Of a DNA stretch of 64,000 bases, positions 20,537-31,662 are shown piece after piece. Origin of the DNA: Perkinsus olseni (lineage: Eukaryota; Perkinsozoa; Perkinsida; Perkinsidae); the NCBI GenBank assembly GCA_013115135.1, contig JABANP010000015.1:124001-188000 (forward strand). Direction: 5' to 3'. Each line of letters opens with the position of its first letter. The first letter of the stretch is position 1. Both the position numbers and the translations under genes were made by a program. The notes under the pieces were generated by a model. That model made no database searches and had not been told where the DNA came from. It saw only the letters and a program-made list of their open reading frames with translations.

Positions 20537-20610
20537 TACTGGAATCGAGAATCGAACTCGGGACCTACTGCGTGTGAGGCAGTCGTCACAACCGACTAGA
20601 CCATTCCAGC
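20537..20610 (-). tRNA. tRNA-Val(CAC), unit 3
   Basis: Two substitutions: one makes a C-A mismatch at the outer T-stem pair, and one lies at the D-stem border (TTGTGAC). The anticodon arm is intact. Confidence 0.85.
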
Positions 20611-21105
20611 ATGCCGATACTTTACCAGGTGACAGCTTGTCGACGATGCTGCCAGTAGCAATATAACTCGGCTCACTCAGTTGAACTTTCTAGAGCCAGC
20701 CGTCTTGGGACTGTCAAGCCCAGAATCGAAACCGGCCCTCAGGAATTTGTAATACAAATCGTCAGGCTGGAAGACCATTCTAGCGAGAACGATAGTATCT
20801 CTGAGACCAGAAGCATCTCGACCGCATCACCCGTATCTTGGATAGTGGCAATTTACTAAACGCGTCTCCACGAGGTCGAATGCTGATCCAAGATGGTGAT
20901 GCTGTACTGAATGCGCGTGGGTCCCCACCCTACTCGGAAAAATTGCTTGTTTGAGGCCAACTCATCTGGCTCTTCCGCAGTACATTGGCAAGTAACCTCT
21001 CTAGTAGGCCACTCGTCGACAGGTTCAGCGGGTGGAATTGAGATCCTCACAGTCCGTGTGTATCCGAATTATTCGGGGAAATCCTGTCCAAACCATACCT
21101 GCCAC

Positions 21106-21187
21106 GAGTGTTTGCCCGAGTGGTTAAGGGGGTGGACTTAAGATCCACTGGACACGGTCCGCGTGGGTTCGAACCCCACAGCACTCA
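21106..21187 (+). tRNA. tRNA-Leu(UAA), unit 3
   Basis: The reference copy for the array. Acceptor 7 bp, D arm GCCCGAGTGGTTAAGGGG, anticodon stem GTGGA/TCCAC, loop CTTAAGA, variable stem GGAC/GTCC, T arm GTGGG-TTCGAAC-CCCAC. No intron. Confidence 0.95.
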
Positions 21188-21480
21188 CCGTTGGAGCACC
21201 CAATAGCCTTCTGTCGGCAACAAAGGTGATACTGTACCTTATGCATCACCACAACGTCAGATGGTCATACTATACTCGATGCATCAACACAACTTTAGGT
21301 GCCTGTAGCAATATAGTGTAGTATACTGAGTATACTATACTCGAACCGCGTAGGTCATACGTGTACGTTACTCGTCATAACCAACCGGAGTACTCCACCG
21401 AGAATGCGGGCCTCTTAGTCGTTCAGTTCGGGGCCACATATGCTGCTAATCTGAAGTTTCCAGAGCCGTCAACGAACAAG

Positions 21481-21554
21481 TACTGGAACCGAGAATCGAA
21501 CTCGGGACCTACTGCGTGTTAGGCAGTCGTCATAACCAACTAGACCATTCCAGC
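21481..21554 (-). tRNA. tRNA-Val(AAC), unit 3
   Basis: All stems are intact; loop CTAACAC. Confidence 0.95.
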
Positions 21555-21868
21555 GAGTCGAGACTGGAACGACCTCAATCCTGGCAACGATGCAGTCGCA
21601 CTCGATGCATGGTGGCATACTTGACGGTACTACCCAGCCGTAATCGGGAAATCACTAAAAGCGATGATCAAGCTGCGTGTGTACAAGCTCGATAGCAAGG
21701 AATGAACCTTCCCCTTCCGTTAATGAGATTGTAAAACTACGAGGTTCCATCACGACAATATTCGGCAAGAAAGATAAGTCTGTAGCTGCTGTAATTGTAT
21801 ACCAATCGGTTGGCCTGCTATACTGTGGCATGCTCGAACGAATCGCGTGGAACATTCAGTAAAGACAC

Positions 21869-21959
21869 TACTGGAACCGAGAATCGAACTCGGGACCTAC
21901 TCGAACTCGGGACCTACTGCGTGTGAGGCAGTCGTCATAACCGACTAGACCATTCCAGC
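21869..21959 (-). pseudogene. tRNA-Val(CAC), unit 4, interrupted by a 17-bp duplication
   Basis: TCGAACTCGGGACCTAC occurs twice in tandem, duplicating half the T arm and the variable region. Unless the extra bases are removed like an intron at an unusual place, the product cannot fold normally. Confidence 0.85.
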
Positions 21960-22455
21960 ATGGCGATACTTAACCAGGTGACAGCTTGTCGACGATGCTG
22001 CCAGTAGCAATATAACTCGGCTCACTCAGTTGAACTTTCTAGAGCCAGCCGTCTTGGGACTGTCAAGCCCAGAATCGAAACCGGCCCTCAGGAATTTGTA
22101 ATTCAAATCGTCAGGCTGGAAGACCATTCTAGCGAGAACGATAGTATCTCTGAGACCAGAAGCATCTCGACCGCATCACCCGTATCTTGGATAGTGGCAA
22201 TTTACTAAACGCGTCTCCACGAGGTCGAATGCTGATCCAAGATGGTGATGCTGTACTGAATGCGCGTGGGTCCCCACCCTACTCGGAAAAATTGCTTGTT
22301 TGAGGCCAACTCATCTGGCTCTTCCGCAGTACATTGGCAAGTGAACCTCTCTAGTAGGCTACTCGTCGACAGGTTCAGCGGGTGGAATTGAGATCCTCAC
22401 AGTCCGTGTGTATCCGAATTATTCGGGGAAATCCTGTCCAAACCATACCTGCCAC

Positions 22456-22537
22456 GAGTGTTTGCCCGAGTGGTTAAGGGGGTGGACATAAGATCCACTG
22501 GACACGGTCCGCGTGGGTTCGAACCCCACAGCACTCA
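22456..22537 (+). tRNA. tRNA-Leu(UAA), unit 4, U33 lost
   Basis: Loop CATAAGA, the same U33-to-A change as in unit 1, but here the T loop is normal. Confidence 0.75.
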
Positions 22538-22830
22538 CCGTTGGAGCGCCCAATAGCCTTCTGTCGGCAACAAAGGTGATACTGTACCTTATGCATCACC
22601 ACAACGTCAGATGGTCATACTATACTCGATGCATCAACACAACTTTAGGTGCCTGTAGCAATATAGTGTAGTATACTGAGTATACTATACTCGAACCGCG
22701 TAGGTCATACGTGTACGTTACTCGTCATAACCAACCGGAGTACTCCACCGAGAATGCGGGCCTCTTAGTCGTGCAGTTCGGGGCCACATATGCTGCTAAT
22801 CTGAAGTTTCCAGAGCCGTCAACAAATAAG

Positions 22831-22904
22831 TACGGAAACCGAGAATCGAACTCGGGACCTACTGCGTGTTAGGCAGTCGTCATAACCAACTAGACCATTC
22901 CAGC
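22831..22904 (-). tRNA. tRNA-Val(AAC), unit 4, damaged acceptor
   Basis: The plus strand reads TACGGAAACC instead of TACTGGAACC, breaking at least two acceptor pairs. The anticodon arm is intact. Confidence 0.7.
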
Positions 22905-23218
22905 GAGTCGAGACTGGAACGACCTCAATCCTGGCAACGATGCAGTCGCACTCGATGCATGGTGGCATACTTGACGGTACTACCCAGCCGTAATCGGGAA
23001 ATCACTAAAAGCGATGATCAAGCTGCGTGTGTACAAGCTCGATAGCAAGAAATGAACCTTCCCCTTCCGTTAATGAGATTGTAAAACTACGAGGTTCCGT
23101 CACGACAATATTCGGCGAGAAAGATAAGTCTGTAGCTGCTGTAATTGTATTCCAATCGGTTGGCCTGCTATACTGTGGCATGCTCAGCCGAATCGCATGG
23201 AACATTCAGAAAAGACAC

Positions 23219-23292
23219 TACTGGAACCGAGAATCGAACTCGGGACCTACTGCGTGTGAGGCAGTCGTCATAACCGACTAGACCATTCCAGC
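23219..23292 (-). tRNA. tRNA-Val(CAC), unit 5
   Basis: Intact cloverleaf. This is the only Val(CAC) copy followed closely by four T residues on its own strand (plus-strand AAAA at 23210-23213). Confidence 0.95.
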
Positions 23293-23787
23293 ATGGCGAT
23301 ACTTAACCAGGTGACAGCTTGTCGACGATGCTGCCAGTAGCAATATAACTCGGCTCACTCAGTTGAACTCTCTAGAGCCAGCCGTCTTGGGACTGTCAAG
23401 CCCAGAATCGAAACCGGCCCTCAGGAATTTGTAATACAAATCGTCAGGCTGGAAGACCATTCTAGCGAGAACGATGGTATCTCTGAGACCAGAAGCATCT
23501 CGACCGCATCACCCGTATCTTGGATAGTGGCAATTTACTAAACGCGTCTCCACGAGGTCGAATGCTGATCCAAGATGGTGATGCTGTACTGAATGCGCGT
23601 GGGTCCCCACCCTACTCGGAAAAACTGCTTGTTTGAGGCCAACTCATCTGGCTCTTCCGCAGTACATTGGCAAGTAACCTCTCTAGTAGGCCACTCGTCG
23701 ACAGGTTCAGCGGGTGGAATTGAGATCCTCACAGTCCGTGTGTATCCGAATTATTCGGGGAAATCCTGTCCAAACCATACCTGCCAC

Positions 23788-23869
23788 GAGTGTTTGCCCG
23801 AGTGGTTAAGGGGGTGGACTTAAGATCCACTGGACACGGTCCCCGTGGGTTCGAACCCCACAACACTCA
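23788..23869 (+). tRNA. tRNA-Leu(UAA), unit 5
   Basis: Loop CTTAAGA. The 3' acceptor reads AACACTC, giving seven Watson-Crick pairs. One variable-arm base differs (GTCCCC). Confidence 0.94.
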
Positions 23870-24162
23870 CCGTTGGAGCACCCAATAGCCTTCTGTCGGC
23901 AACAAAGGTGATACTGTACCTTATGCATCACCACAACGTCAGATGGTCATACTATACTCGATGCATCAACACAACTTTAGGTGCCTGTAGCAATATAGTG
24001 TAGTATACTGAGTATACTATACTCGAACCGCGTAGGTCATACGTGTACGTTACTCGTCATAACCAACCGGAGTACTCCACCGAGAATGCGGGCCTCTTAG
24101 TCGTTCAGTTCGGGGCCACATATGCTGCTAATCTGAAGTTTCCAGAGCCGTCAACGAACAAG

Positions 24163-24236
24163 TACTGGAACCGAGAATCGAACTCGGGACCTACTGCGTG
24201 TTAGGCAGTCGTCATAACCAACTAGACCATTCCAGC
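24163..24236 (-). tRNA. tRNA-Val(AAC), unit 5
   Basis: Intact. Confidence 0.95.
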
Positions 24237-24550
24237 GAGTCGAGACTGGAACGACCTCAATCCTGGCAACGATGCAGTCGCACTCGATGCATGGTGGCAT
24301 ACTTGACGGTACTACCCAGCCGTAATCGGGAAATCACTAAAAGCGATGATCAAGCTGCGTGTGTACAAGCTCGATAGCAAGGAATGAACCTTCCCCTTCC
24401 GTTAATGAGATTGTAAAACTACGAGGTTCCATCACGACAATATTCGGCAAGAAAGATAAGTCTGTAGCTGCTGTAATTGTATTCCAATCGGTTGGCCTGC
24501 TATACTGTGGCATGCTCGAACGAATCGCGTGGAACATTCAGTAAAGACAC

Positions 24551-24624
24551 TACTGGAACCGAGAATCGAACTCGGGACCTACTGCGTGTGAGGCAGTCGT
24601 CATAACCGACTAGACCATTCCAGC
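24551..24624 (-). tRNA. tRNA-Val(CAC), unit 6
   Basis: Intact. Confidence 0.95.
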
Positions 24625-25119
24625 TTGCCGATACTTTACCAGGTGACAGCTTGTCGACCATGCTGCCAGTAGCAATATAACTCGGCTCACTCAGTTGAAC
24701 TTTCTAGAGCCAGCCGTCTTGGGACTGTCAAGCCCAGAATCGAAACCGGCCCTCAGGAATTTGTAATACAAATCGTCAGGCTGGAAGACCATTCTAGCGA
24801 GAACGATGGTATCTCTGAGACCAGAAGCATCTCGACCGCATCACCCGTATCTTGGATAGTGGCAATTTACTAAACGCGTCTCCACGAGGTCGAATGCTGA
24901 TCCAAGATGGTGATGCTGTACTGAATGCGCGTGGGTCCCCACCCTACTCGGAAAAACTGCTTGTTTGAGGCCAACTCATCTGGCTCTTCCGCAGTACATT
25001 GGCAAGTAACCTCTCTAGTAGGCCACTCGTCGACAGGTTCAGCGGGTGGAATTGAGATCCTCACAGTCCGTGTGTATCCGAATTATTCGGGGAAATCCTG
25101 TCCAAACCATACCTGCCAC

Positions 25120-25201
25120 GAGTGTTTGCCCGAGTGGTTAAGGGGGTGGACTTAAGATCCACTGGACACGGTCCCCGTGGGTTCGAACCCCACAACACTC
25201 A
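25120..25201 (+). tRNA. tRNA-Leu(UAA), unit 6
   Basis: Same variant as in unit 5 (AACACTC acceptor, GTCCCC in the variable arm). Confidence 0.94.
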
Positions 25202-25494
25202 CCGTTGGAGCACCCAATAGCCTTCTGTCGGCAACAAAGGTGATACTGTACCTTATGCATCACCACAACGTCAGATGGTCATACTATACTCGATGCATCA
25301 ACACAACTTTAGGTGCCTGTAGCAATATAGTGTAGTATACTGAGTATACTATACTCGAACCGCGTAGGTCATACGTGTACGTTACTCGTCATAACCAACC
25401 GGAGTACTCCACCGAGAATGCGGGCCTCTTAGTCGTGCAGTTCGGGGCCACATATGCTGCTAATCTGAAGTTTCCAGAGCCGTCAACAAATAAG

Positions 25495-25568
25495 TACTGA
25501 AACCGAGAATCGAACTCGGGACCTACTGCGTGTTAGGCAGTCGTCATAACCAACTAGACCATTCCAGC
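25495..25568 (-). tRNA. tRNA-Val(AAC), unit 6
   Basis: One acceptor pair becomes G-U (the plus strand reads TACTGAAACC). Otherwise intact. Confidence 0.9.
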
Positions 25569-25882
25569 GAGTCGAGACTGGAACGACCTCAATCCTGGCA
25601 ACGATGCAGTCGCACTCGATGCATGGTGGCATACTTGACGGTACTACCCAGCCGTAATCGGGAAATCACTAAAAGCGATGATCAAGCTGCGTGTGTACAA
25701 GCTCGATAGCAAGAAATGAACCTTCCCCTTCCGTTAATGAGATTGTAAAACTACGAGGTTCCATCACGACAATATTCGGCAAGAAAGATAAGTCTGTAGC
25801 TGCTGTTATTGTATTCCAATCGGTTGGCCTGCTATACTGTGGCATGCTCGAACGAATCGCGTGGAACATTCAGTAAAGACAC

Positions 25883-25956
25883 TACTGGAACCGAGAATCG
25901 AACTCGGGACCTACTGCGTGTGAGGCAGTCGTCATAACCGACTAGACCATTCCAGC
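25883..25956 (-). tRNA. tRNA-Val(CAC), unit 7
   Basis: Intact. Confidence 0.95.
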
Positions 25957-26451
25957 ATGCCGATACTTTACCAGGTGACAGCTTGTCGACGATGCTGCCA
26001 GTAGCAATATAACTCGGCTCACTCAGTTGAACTTTCTAGAGCCAGCCGTCTTGGGACTGTCAAGCCCAGAATCGAAACCGGCCCTCAAGAATTTGTAATA
26101 CAAATCGTCAGGCTGGAAGACCATTCTAGCGAGAACGATGGTATCTCTAAGACCAGAAGCATCTCGACCGCATCACCCGTATCATGGATAGTGGCAATTT
26201 ACTAAACGCGTCTCCACGAGGTCGAATGCTGATCCAAGATGGTGATGCTGTACTGAATGCGCGTGGGTCCCCACCCTACTCGGAAAAACTGCTTGTTTGA
26301 GGCCAACTCATCTGGCTCTTCCGCAGTACATTGGCAAGTAACCTCTCTAGTGGGCCACTCGTCGACAGGTTCAGCGGGTGGAATTGAGATCCTCACAGTC
26401 CGTGTGTATCCGAATTATTCGGGGAAATCCTGTCCAAACCATACCTGCCAC

Positions 26452-26533
26452 GAGTGTTTGCCCGAGTGGTTAAGGGGGTGGACTTAAGATCCACTGGACA
26501 CGGTCCGCGTGGGTTCGAACCCCACAGCACTCA
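26452..26533 (+). tRNA. tRNA-Leu(UAA), unit 7
   Basis: Same as the unit 3 reference copy. Confidence 0.95.
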
Positions 26534-26826
26534 CCGTTGGAGCACCCAATAGCCTTCTGTCGGCAACAAAGGTGATACTGTACCTTATGCATCACCACAA
26601 CGTCAGATGGTCATACTATACTCGATGCATCAACACAACTTTAGGTGCCTGTAGCAATATAGTGTAGTATACTGAGTATACTATACTCGAACCGCGTAGG
26701 TCATACGTGTACGTTACTCGTCATAACCAACCGGAGTACTCCACCGAGAATCCGGGCCTCTTAGTCGTGCAGTTCGGGGCCACATATGCTGCTAATCTGA
26801 AGTTTCCAGAGCCGTCAACAAATAAG

Positions 26827-26900
26827 TACTGAAACCGAGAATCGAACTCGGGACCTACTGCGTGTTAGGCAGTCGTCATAACCAACTAGACCATTCCAGC
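26827..26900 (-). tRNA. tRNA-Val(AAC), unit 7
   Basis: Carries the same acceptor G-U variant as unit 6. Confidence 0.9.
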
Positions 26901-27214
26901 GAGTCGAGACTGGAACGACCTCAATCCTGGCAACGATGCAGTCGCACTCGATGCATGGTGGCATACTTGACGGTACTACCCAGCCGTAATCGGGAAATCA
27001 CTAAAAGCGATGATCAAGCTGCGTGTGTACAAGCTCGATAGCAAGAAATGAACCTTCCCCTTCCGTTAATGAGATTGTAAAACTACGAGGTTCCATCACG
27101 ACAATATTCGGCGAGAAAGATAAGTCTGTAGCTGCTGTAATTGTATTCCAATCGGTTGGCCTGCTATACTGTGGCATGCTCAGCCGAATCGCGTGGAACA
27201 TTCAGTAAAGACAC

Positions 27215-27288
27215 TACTGGAACCGAGAATCGAACTCGGGACCTACTGCGTGTGAGGCAGTCGTCATAACCGACTAGACCATTCCAGC
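27215..27288 (-). tRNA. tRNA-Val(CAC), unit 8
   Basis: Intact. Confidence 0.95.
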
Positions 27289-27783
27289 ATGCCGATACTT
27301 TACCAGGTGACAGCTTGTCGACGATGCTGCCAGTAGCAATATAACTCGGCTCACTCAGTTGAACTTTCTAGAGCCAGCCGTCTTGGGACTGTTAAGCCCA
27401 GAATCGAAACCGGCCCTCAAGAATTTGTAATACAAATCGTCAGGCTGGAAGACCATTCTAGCGAGAACGATGGTATCTCTGAGACCAGAAGCATCTCGAC
27501 CGCATCACCCGTATCTTGGATAGTGGCAATTTACTAAACGCGTCTCCACGAGGTCGAATGCTGATCCAAGATGGTGATGCTGTACTGAATGCGCGTGGGT
27601 CCCCACCCTACTCGGAAAAACTGCTTGTTTGAGGCCAACTCATCTGGCTCTTCCGCAGTACATTGGCAAGTAACCTCTCTAGTAGGCCACTCGTCGACAG
27701 GTTCAGCGGGTGGAATTGAGATCCTCACAGTCCGTGTGTATCCGAATTATTCGGGGAAATCCTGTCCAAACCATACCTGCCAC

Positions 27784-27865
27784 GAGTGTTTGCCCGAGTG
27801 GTTAAGGGGGTGGACTTTAGATCCACTGGACACGGTCCGTGTGGGTTCGAACCCCACAGCACTCA
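27784..27865 (+). tRNA. tRNA-Leu body with anticodon UUA (would read UAA), unit 8
   Basis: The body is that of the array tRNA-Leu with all stems paired, but the anticodon loop is CTTTAGA instead of CTTAAGA. With U33 in place the anticodon is TTA, complementary to the stop codon UAA. One more change lies in the variable arm (GTCCGTG). If charged and expressed it would be an ochre suppressor; it may equally be a silent variant. Confidence 0.85.
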
Positions 27866-28158
27866 CCGTTGGAGCACCCAATAGCCTTCTGTCGGCAACA
27901 AAGGTGATACTGTACCTTATGCATCACCACAACGTCAGATGGTCATACTATACTCGATGCATCAACACAACTTTAGGTGCCTGTAGCAATATAGTGTAGT
28001 ATACTGAGTATACTATACTCGAACCGCGTAGGTCATACGTGTACGTTACTCGTCATAACCAACCGGAGTACTCCACCGAGAATGCGGGCCTCTTAGTCGT
28101 GCAGTTCGGGGCCACATATGCTGCTAATCTGAAGTTTCCAGAGCCGTCAACGAATAAG

Positions 28159-28232
28159 TACTGGAACCGAGAATCGAACTCGGGACCTACTGCGTGTTAG
28201 GCAGTCGTCATAACCAACTAGACCATTCCAGC
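28159..28232 (-). tRNA. tRNA-Val(AAC), unit 8
   Basis: Intact. Confidence 0.95.
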
Positions 28233-28546
28233 GAGTCGAGACTGGAACGACCTCAATCCTGGCAACGATGCAGTCGCACTCGATGCATGGTGGCATACTT
28301 GACGGTACTACCCAGCCGTAATCGGGAAATCACTAAAAGCGATGATCAAGCTGCGTGTGTACAAGCTCGATAGCAAGGAATGAACCTTCCCCTTCCGTTA
28401 ATGAGATTGTAAAACTACGAGGTTCCATCACGACAATATTCGGCGAGAAAGATAAGTCTGTAGCTGCTGTAATTGTATTCCAATCGGTTGGCCTGCTATA
28501 CTGTGGCATGCTCGAACGAATCGCGTGGAACATTCAGTAAAGACAC

Positions 28547-28620
28547 TACTGGAACCGAGAATCGAACTCGGGACCTACTGCGTGTGAGGCAGTCGTCATA
28601 ACCGACTAGACCATTCCAGC
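28547..28620 (-). tRNA. tRNA-Val(CAC), unit 9
   Basis: Intact. Confidence 0.95.
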
Positions 28621-29115
28621 TTGCCGATACTTTACCAGGTGACAGCTTGTCGACGATGCTGCCAGTAGCAATATAACTCGGCTCACTCAGTTGAACTTTC
28701 TAGAGCCAGCCGTCTTGGGACTGTTAAGCCCAGAATCGAAACCGGCCCTCAAGAATTTGTAATACAAATCGTCAGGCTGGAAGACCATTCTAGCGAGAAC
28801 GATGGTATCTCTGAGACCAGAAGCATCTCGACCGCATCACCCGTATCTTGGATAGTGGCAATTTACTAAACGCGTCTCCACGAGGTCGAATGCTGATCCA
28901 AGATGGTGATGCTGTACTGAATGCGCGTGGGTCCCCACCCTACTCGGAAAAATTGCTTGTTTGAGGCCAACTCATCTGGCTCTTCCGCAGTACATTGGCA
29001 AGTAACCTCTCTAGTAGGCCACTCGTCGACAGGTTCAGCGGGTGGAATTGAGATCCTCACAGTCCGTGTGTATCCGAATTATTCGGGGAAATCCTGTCCA
29101 AACCATACCTGCCAC

Positions 29116-29197
29116 GAGTGTTTGCCCGAGTGGTTAAGGGGGTGGACTTAAGATCCACTGGACACGGTCCGCGTGGGTTCGAACCCCACAGCACTCA
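29116..29197 (+). tRNA. tRNA-Leu(UAA), unit 9
   Basis: Same as the unit 3 reference copy. Confidence 0.95.
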
Positions 29198-29490
29198 CCG
29201 TTGGAGCACCCAATAGCCTTCTGTCGGCAACAAAGGTGATACTGTACCTTATGCATCACCACAACGTCAGATGGTCATACTATACTCGATGCATCAACAC
29301 AACTTTAGGTGCCTGTAGCAATATAGTGTAGTATACTGAGTATACTATACTCGAACCGCGTAGGTCATACGTGTACGTTACTCGTCATAACCAACCGGAG
29401 TACTCCACCGAGAATCCGGGCCTCTTAGTCGTGCAGTTCGGGGCCACATATGCTGCTAATCTGAAGTTTCCAGAGCCGTCAACAAATAAG

Positions 29491-29564
29491 TACTGGAACC
29501 GAGAATCGAACTCGGGACCTACTGCGTGTTAGGCAGTCGTCATAACCAACTAGACCATTCCAGC
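29491..29564 (-). tRNA. tRNA-Val(AAC), unit 9
   Basis: Intact. Confidence 0.95.
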
Positions 29565-29878
29565 GAGTCGAGACTGGAACGACCTCAATCCTGGCAACGA
29601 TGCAGTCGCACTCGATGCATGGTGGCATACTTGACGGTACTACCCAGCCGTAATCGGGAAATCACTAAAAGCGATGATCAAGCTGCGTGTGTACAAGCTC
29701 GATAGCAAGGAATGAACCTTCCCCTTCCGTTAATGAGATTGTAAAACTACGAGGTTCCATCACGACAATATTCGGCGAGAAAGATAAGTCTGTAGCTGCT
29801 GTAATTGTATTCCAATCGGTTGGCCTGCTATACTGTGGCATGCTCGAACGAATCGCGTGGAACATTCAGTAAAGACAC

Positions 29879-29952
29879 TACTGGAACCGAGAATCGAACT
29901 CGGGACCTACTGCGTGTGAGGCAGTCGTCATAACCGACTAGACCATTCCAGC
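29879..29952 (-). tRNA. tRNA-Val(CAC), unit 10
   Basis: Intact. Confidence 0.95.
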
Positions 29953-30447
29953 TTGCCGATACTTTACCAGGTGACAGCTTGTCGACGATGCTGCCAGTAG
30001 CAATATAACTCGGCTCACTCAGTTGAACTTTCTAGAGCCAGCCGTCTTGGGACTGTTAAGCCCAGAATCGAAACCGGCCCTCAAGAATTTGTAATACAAA
30101 TCGTCAGGCTGGAAGACCATTCTAGCGAGAACGATGGTATCTCTGAGACCAGAAGCATCTCGACCGCATCACCCGTATCTTGGATAGTGGCAATTTACTA
30201 AACGCGTCTCCACGAGGTCGAATGCTGATCCAAGATGGTGATGCTGTACTGAATGCGCGTGGGTCCCCACCCTACTCGGAAAAATTGCTTGTTTGAGGCC
30301 AACTCATCTGGCTCTTCCGCAGTACATTGGCAAGTAACCTCTCTAGTAGGCCACTCGTCGACAGGTTCAGCGGGTGGAATTGAGATCCTCACAGTCCGTG
30401 TGTATCCGAATTATTCGGGGAAATCCTGTCCAAACCATACCTGCCAC

Positions 30448-30529
30448 GAGTGTTTGCCCGAGTGGTTATGGGGGTGGACTTAAGATCCGCTGGACACGGT
30501 CCGCGTGGGTTCGAACCCCACAGCACTCA
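30448..30529 (+). tRNA. tRNA-Leu(UAA), unit 10, two changes
   Basis: D loop GGTTATGGGG instead of GGTTAAGGGG, and 3' anticodon stem TCCGC, giving a T-G wobble pair. Loop CTTAAGA is unchanged. Confidence 0.88.
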
Positions 30530-30822
30530 CCGTTGGAGCACCCAATAGCCTTCTGTCGGCAACAAAGGTGATACTGTACCTTATGCATCACCACAACGTC
30601 AGATGGTCATACTATACTCGATGCATCAACACAACTTTAGGTGCCTGTAGCAATATAGTGTAGTATACTGAGTATACTATACTCGAACCGCGTAGGTCAT
30701 ACGTGTACGTTACTCGTCATAACCAACCGGAGTACTCCACCGAGAATGCGGGCCTCTTAGTCGTGCAGTTCAAGGACACATATGCTGCTAATCTGAAGTT
30801 TCCAGAGCCGTCAACAAATAAG

Positions 30823-30896
30823 TACTGGAACCGAGAATCGAACTCGGGACCTACTGCGTGTTAGGCAGTCGTCATAACCAACTAGACCATTCCAGC
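30823..30896 (-). tRNA. tRNA-Val(AAC), unit 10
   Basis: Intact. Confidence 0.95.
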
Positions 30897-31210
30897 GAGT
30901 CGAGACTGGAACGACCTCAATCCTGGCAACGATGCAGTCGCACTCGATGCATGGTGGCATACTTGACGGTACTACCCAGCCGTAATCGGGAAATCACTAA
31001 AAGCGATGATCAAGCTGCGTGTGTACAAGCTCGATAGCAAGAAATGAACCTTCCCCTTCCGTTAATGAGATTGTAAAACTACGAGGTTCCATCACGACAA
31101 TATTCGGCGAGAAAGATAAGTCTGTAGCTGCTGTAATTGTATTCCAATCGGTTGGCCTGCTATACTGTGGCATGCTCAGCCGAATCGCGTGGAACATTCA
31201 GTAAAGACAC

Positions 31211-31222
31211 TACTGGAACCGA
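31211..31222 (-). tRNA. tRNA-Val(CAC), unit 11, cut by the gap
   Basis: Only the last 12 bases (3' acceptor side) remain before the run of N. Confidence 0.8.
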
Positions 31223-31232
31223 NNNNNNNNNN
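31223..31232. other. Assembly gap (10 N)
   Basis: Ten N of probably arbitrary length at the end of the array. The true unit number may be higher, and adjacency of the two sides is not proven. Confidence 0.95.
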
Positions 31233-31394
31233 CAAATGCTGAATAAGCATTGTTGATGCAAGTTTATAGGGAGTGCCGCCGTAGGTCCCTCGCTAGCAGC
31301 AAGTCGCTACCCTCACAGTCTTCGGGTTCGTCTCGGGCATCCCCTCTCCCCCGACTCGCGATCCCCGTAGTTATTAAGTGGGCAAGCAGCCAAA

Positions 31395-31460
31395 TTACCC
31401 GAACCGAGAATCGAGGTCGGCCTCGCTGTTCTTAGACACATCCAACTAGACCATTCCAGC
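31395..31460 (-). pseudogene. tRNA-Val relic beyond the gap
   Basis: On the minus strand it begins GCTGGAATGGTCTAGTTGG and contains TCGATTCTCGGTTC, matching the 5' and T-arm parts of the array tRNA-Val. The anticodon arm is scrambled and the length is only 66 nt. The surroundings are not array sequence. Confidence 0.7.
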
Positions 31461-31662
31461 ATCGTAGCCACATAAAGGACACGAATTGACGAGAAATCTC
31501 ATAGCTCTTTCCGGAGGTGTTAACGAGAAATTCGCAAGTAAGAAATTTTCCTCGCTGCAACGGAAATTTCCGTGTAGACAATATTTTCGACCGGACTGTA
31601 TCCTGTAACTCGACACAAATTTTCGCTCCCAGTGTACAGCCGGCTCAGAGGGAGTCCAGTAT

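Larger units (their letters stand above)
20269..31222. repeat. tRNA-bearing tandem array, rest of unit 2 to unit 11 (right block)
   Basis: Unit starts, measured at the same internal point, are near 20360, 21692, 23042, 24374, 25706, 27038, 28370, 29702 and 31034. All spacings are 1332 bp except 1350 bp for unit 4 (a 17-bp duplication in its tRNA-Val and one extra base). Unit 11 stops at the assembly gap. Units differ by scattered substitutions. Two sequence types near the Val(CAC) gene (CTCAGCCGAA or CTCGAACGAA) alternate irregularly along the array, which suggests exchange between units. Confidence 0.95.

Noticed and set aside
5631..31222. Recurrent 61-84 codon frames in every array unit, on both strands
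   Set aside because: They overlap or abut tRNA genes, change length with single substitutions and show no protein-like constraint. They recur only because the unit recurs.
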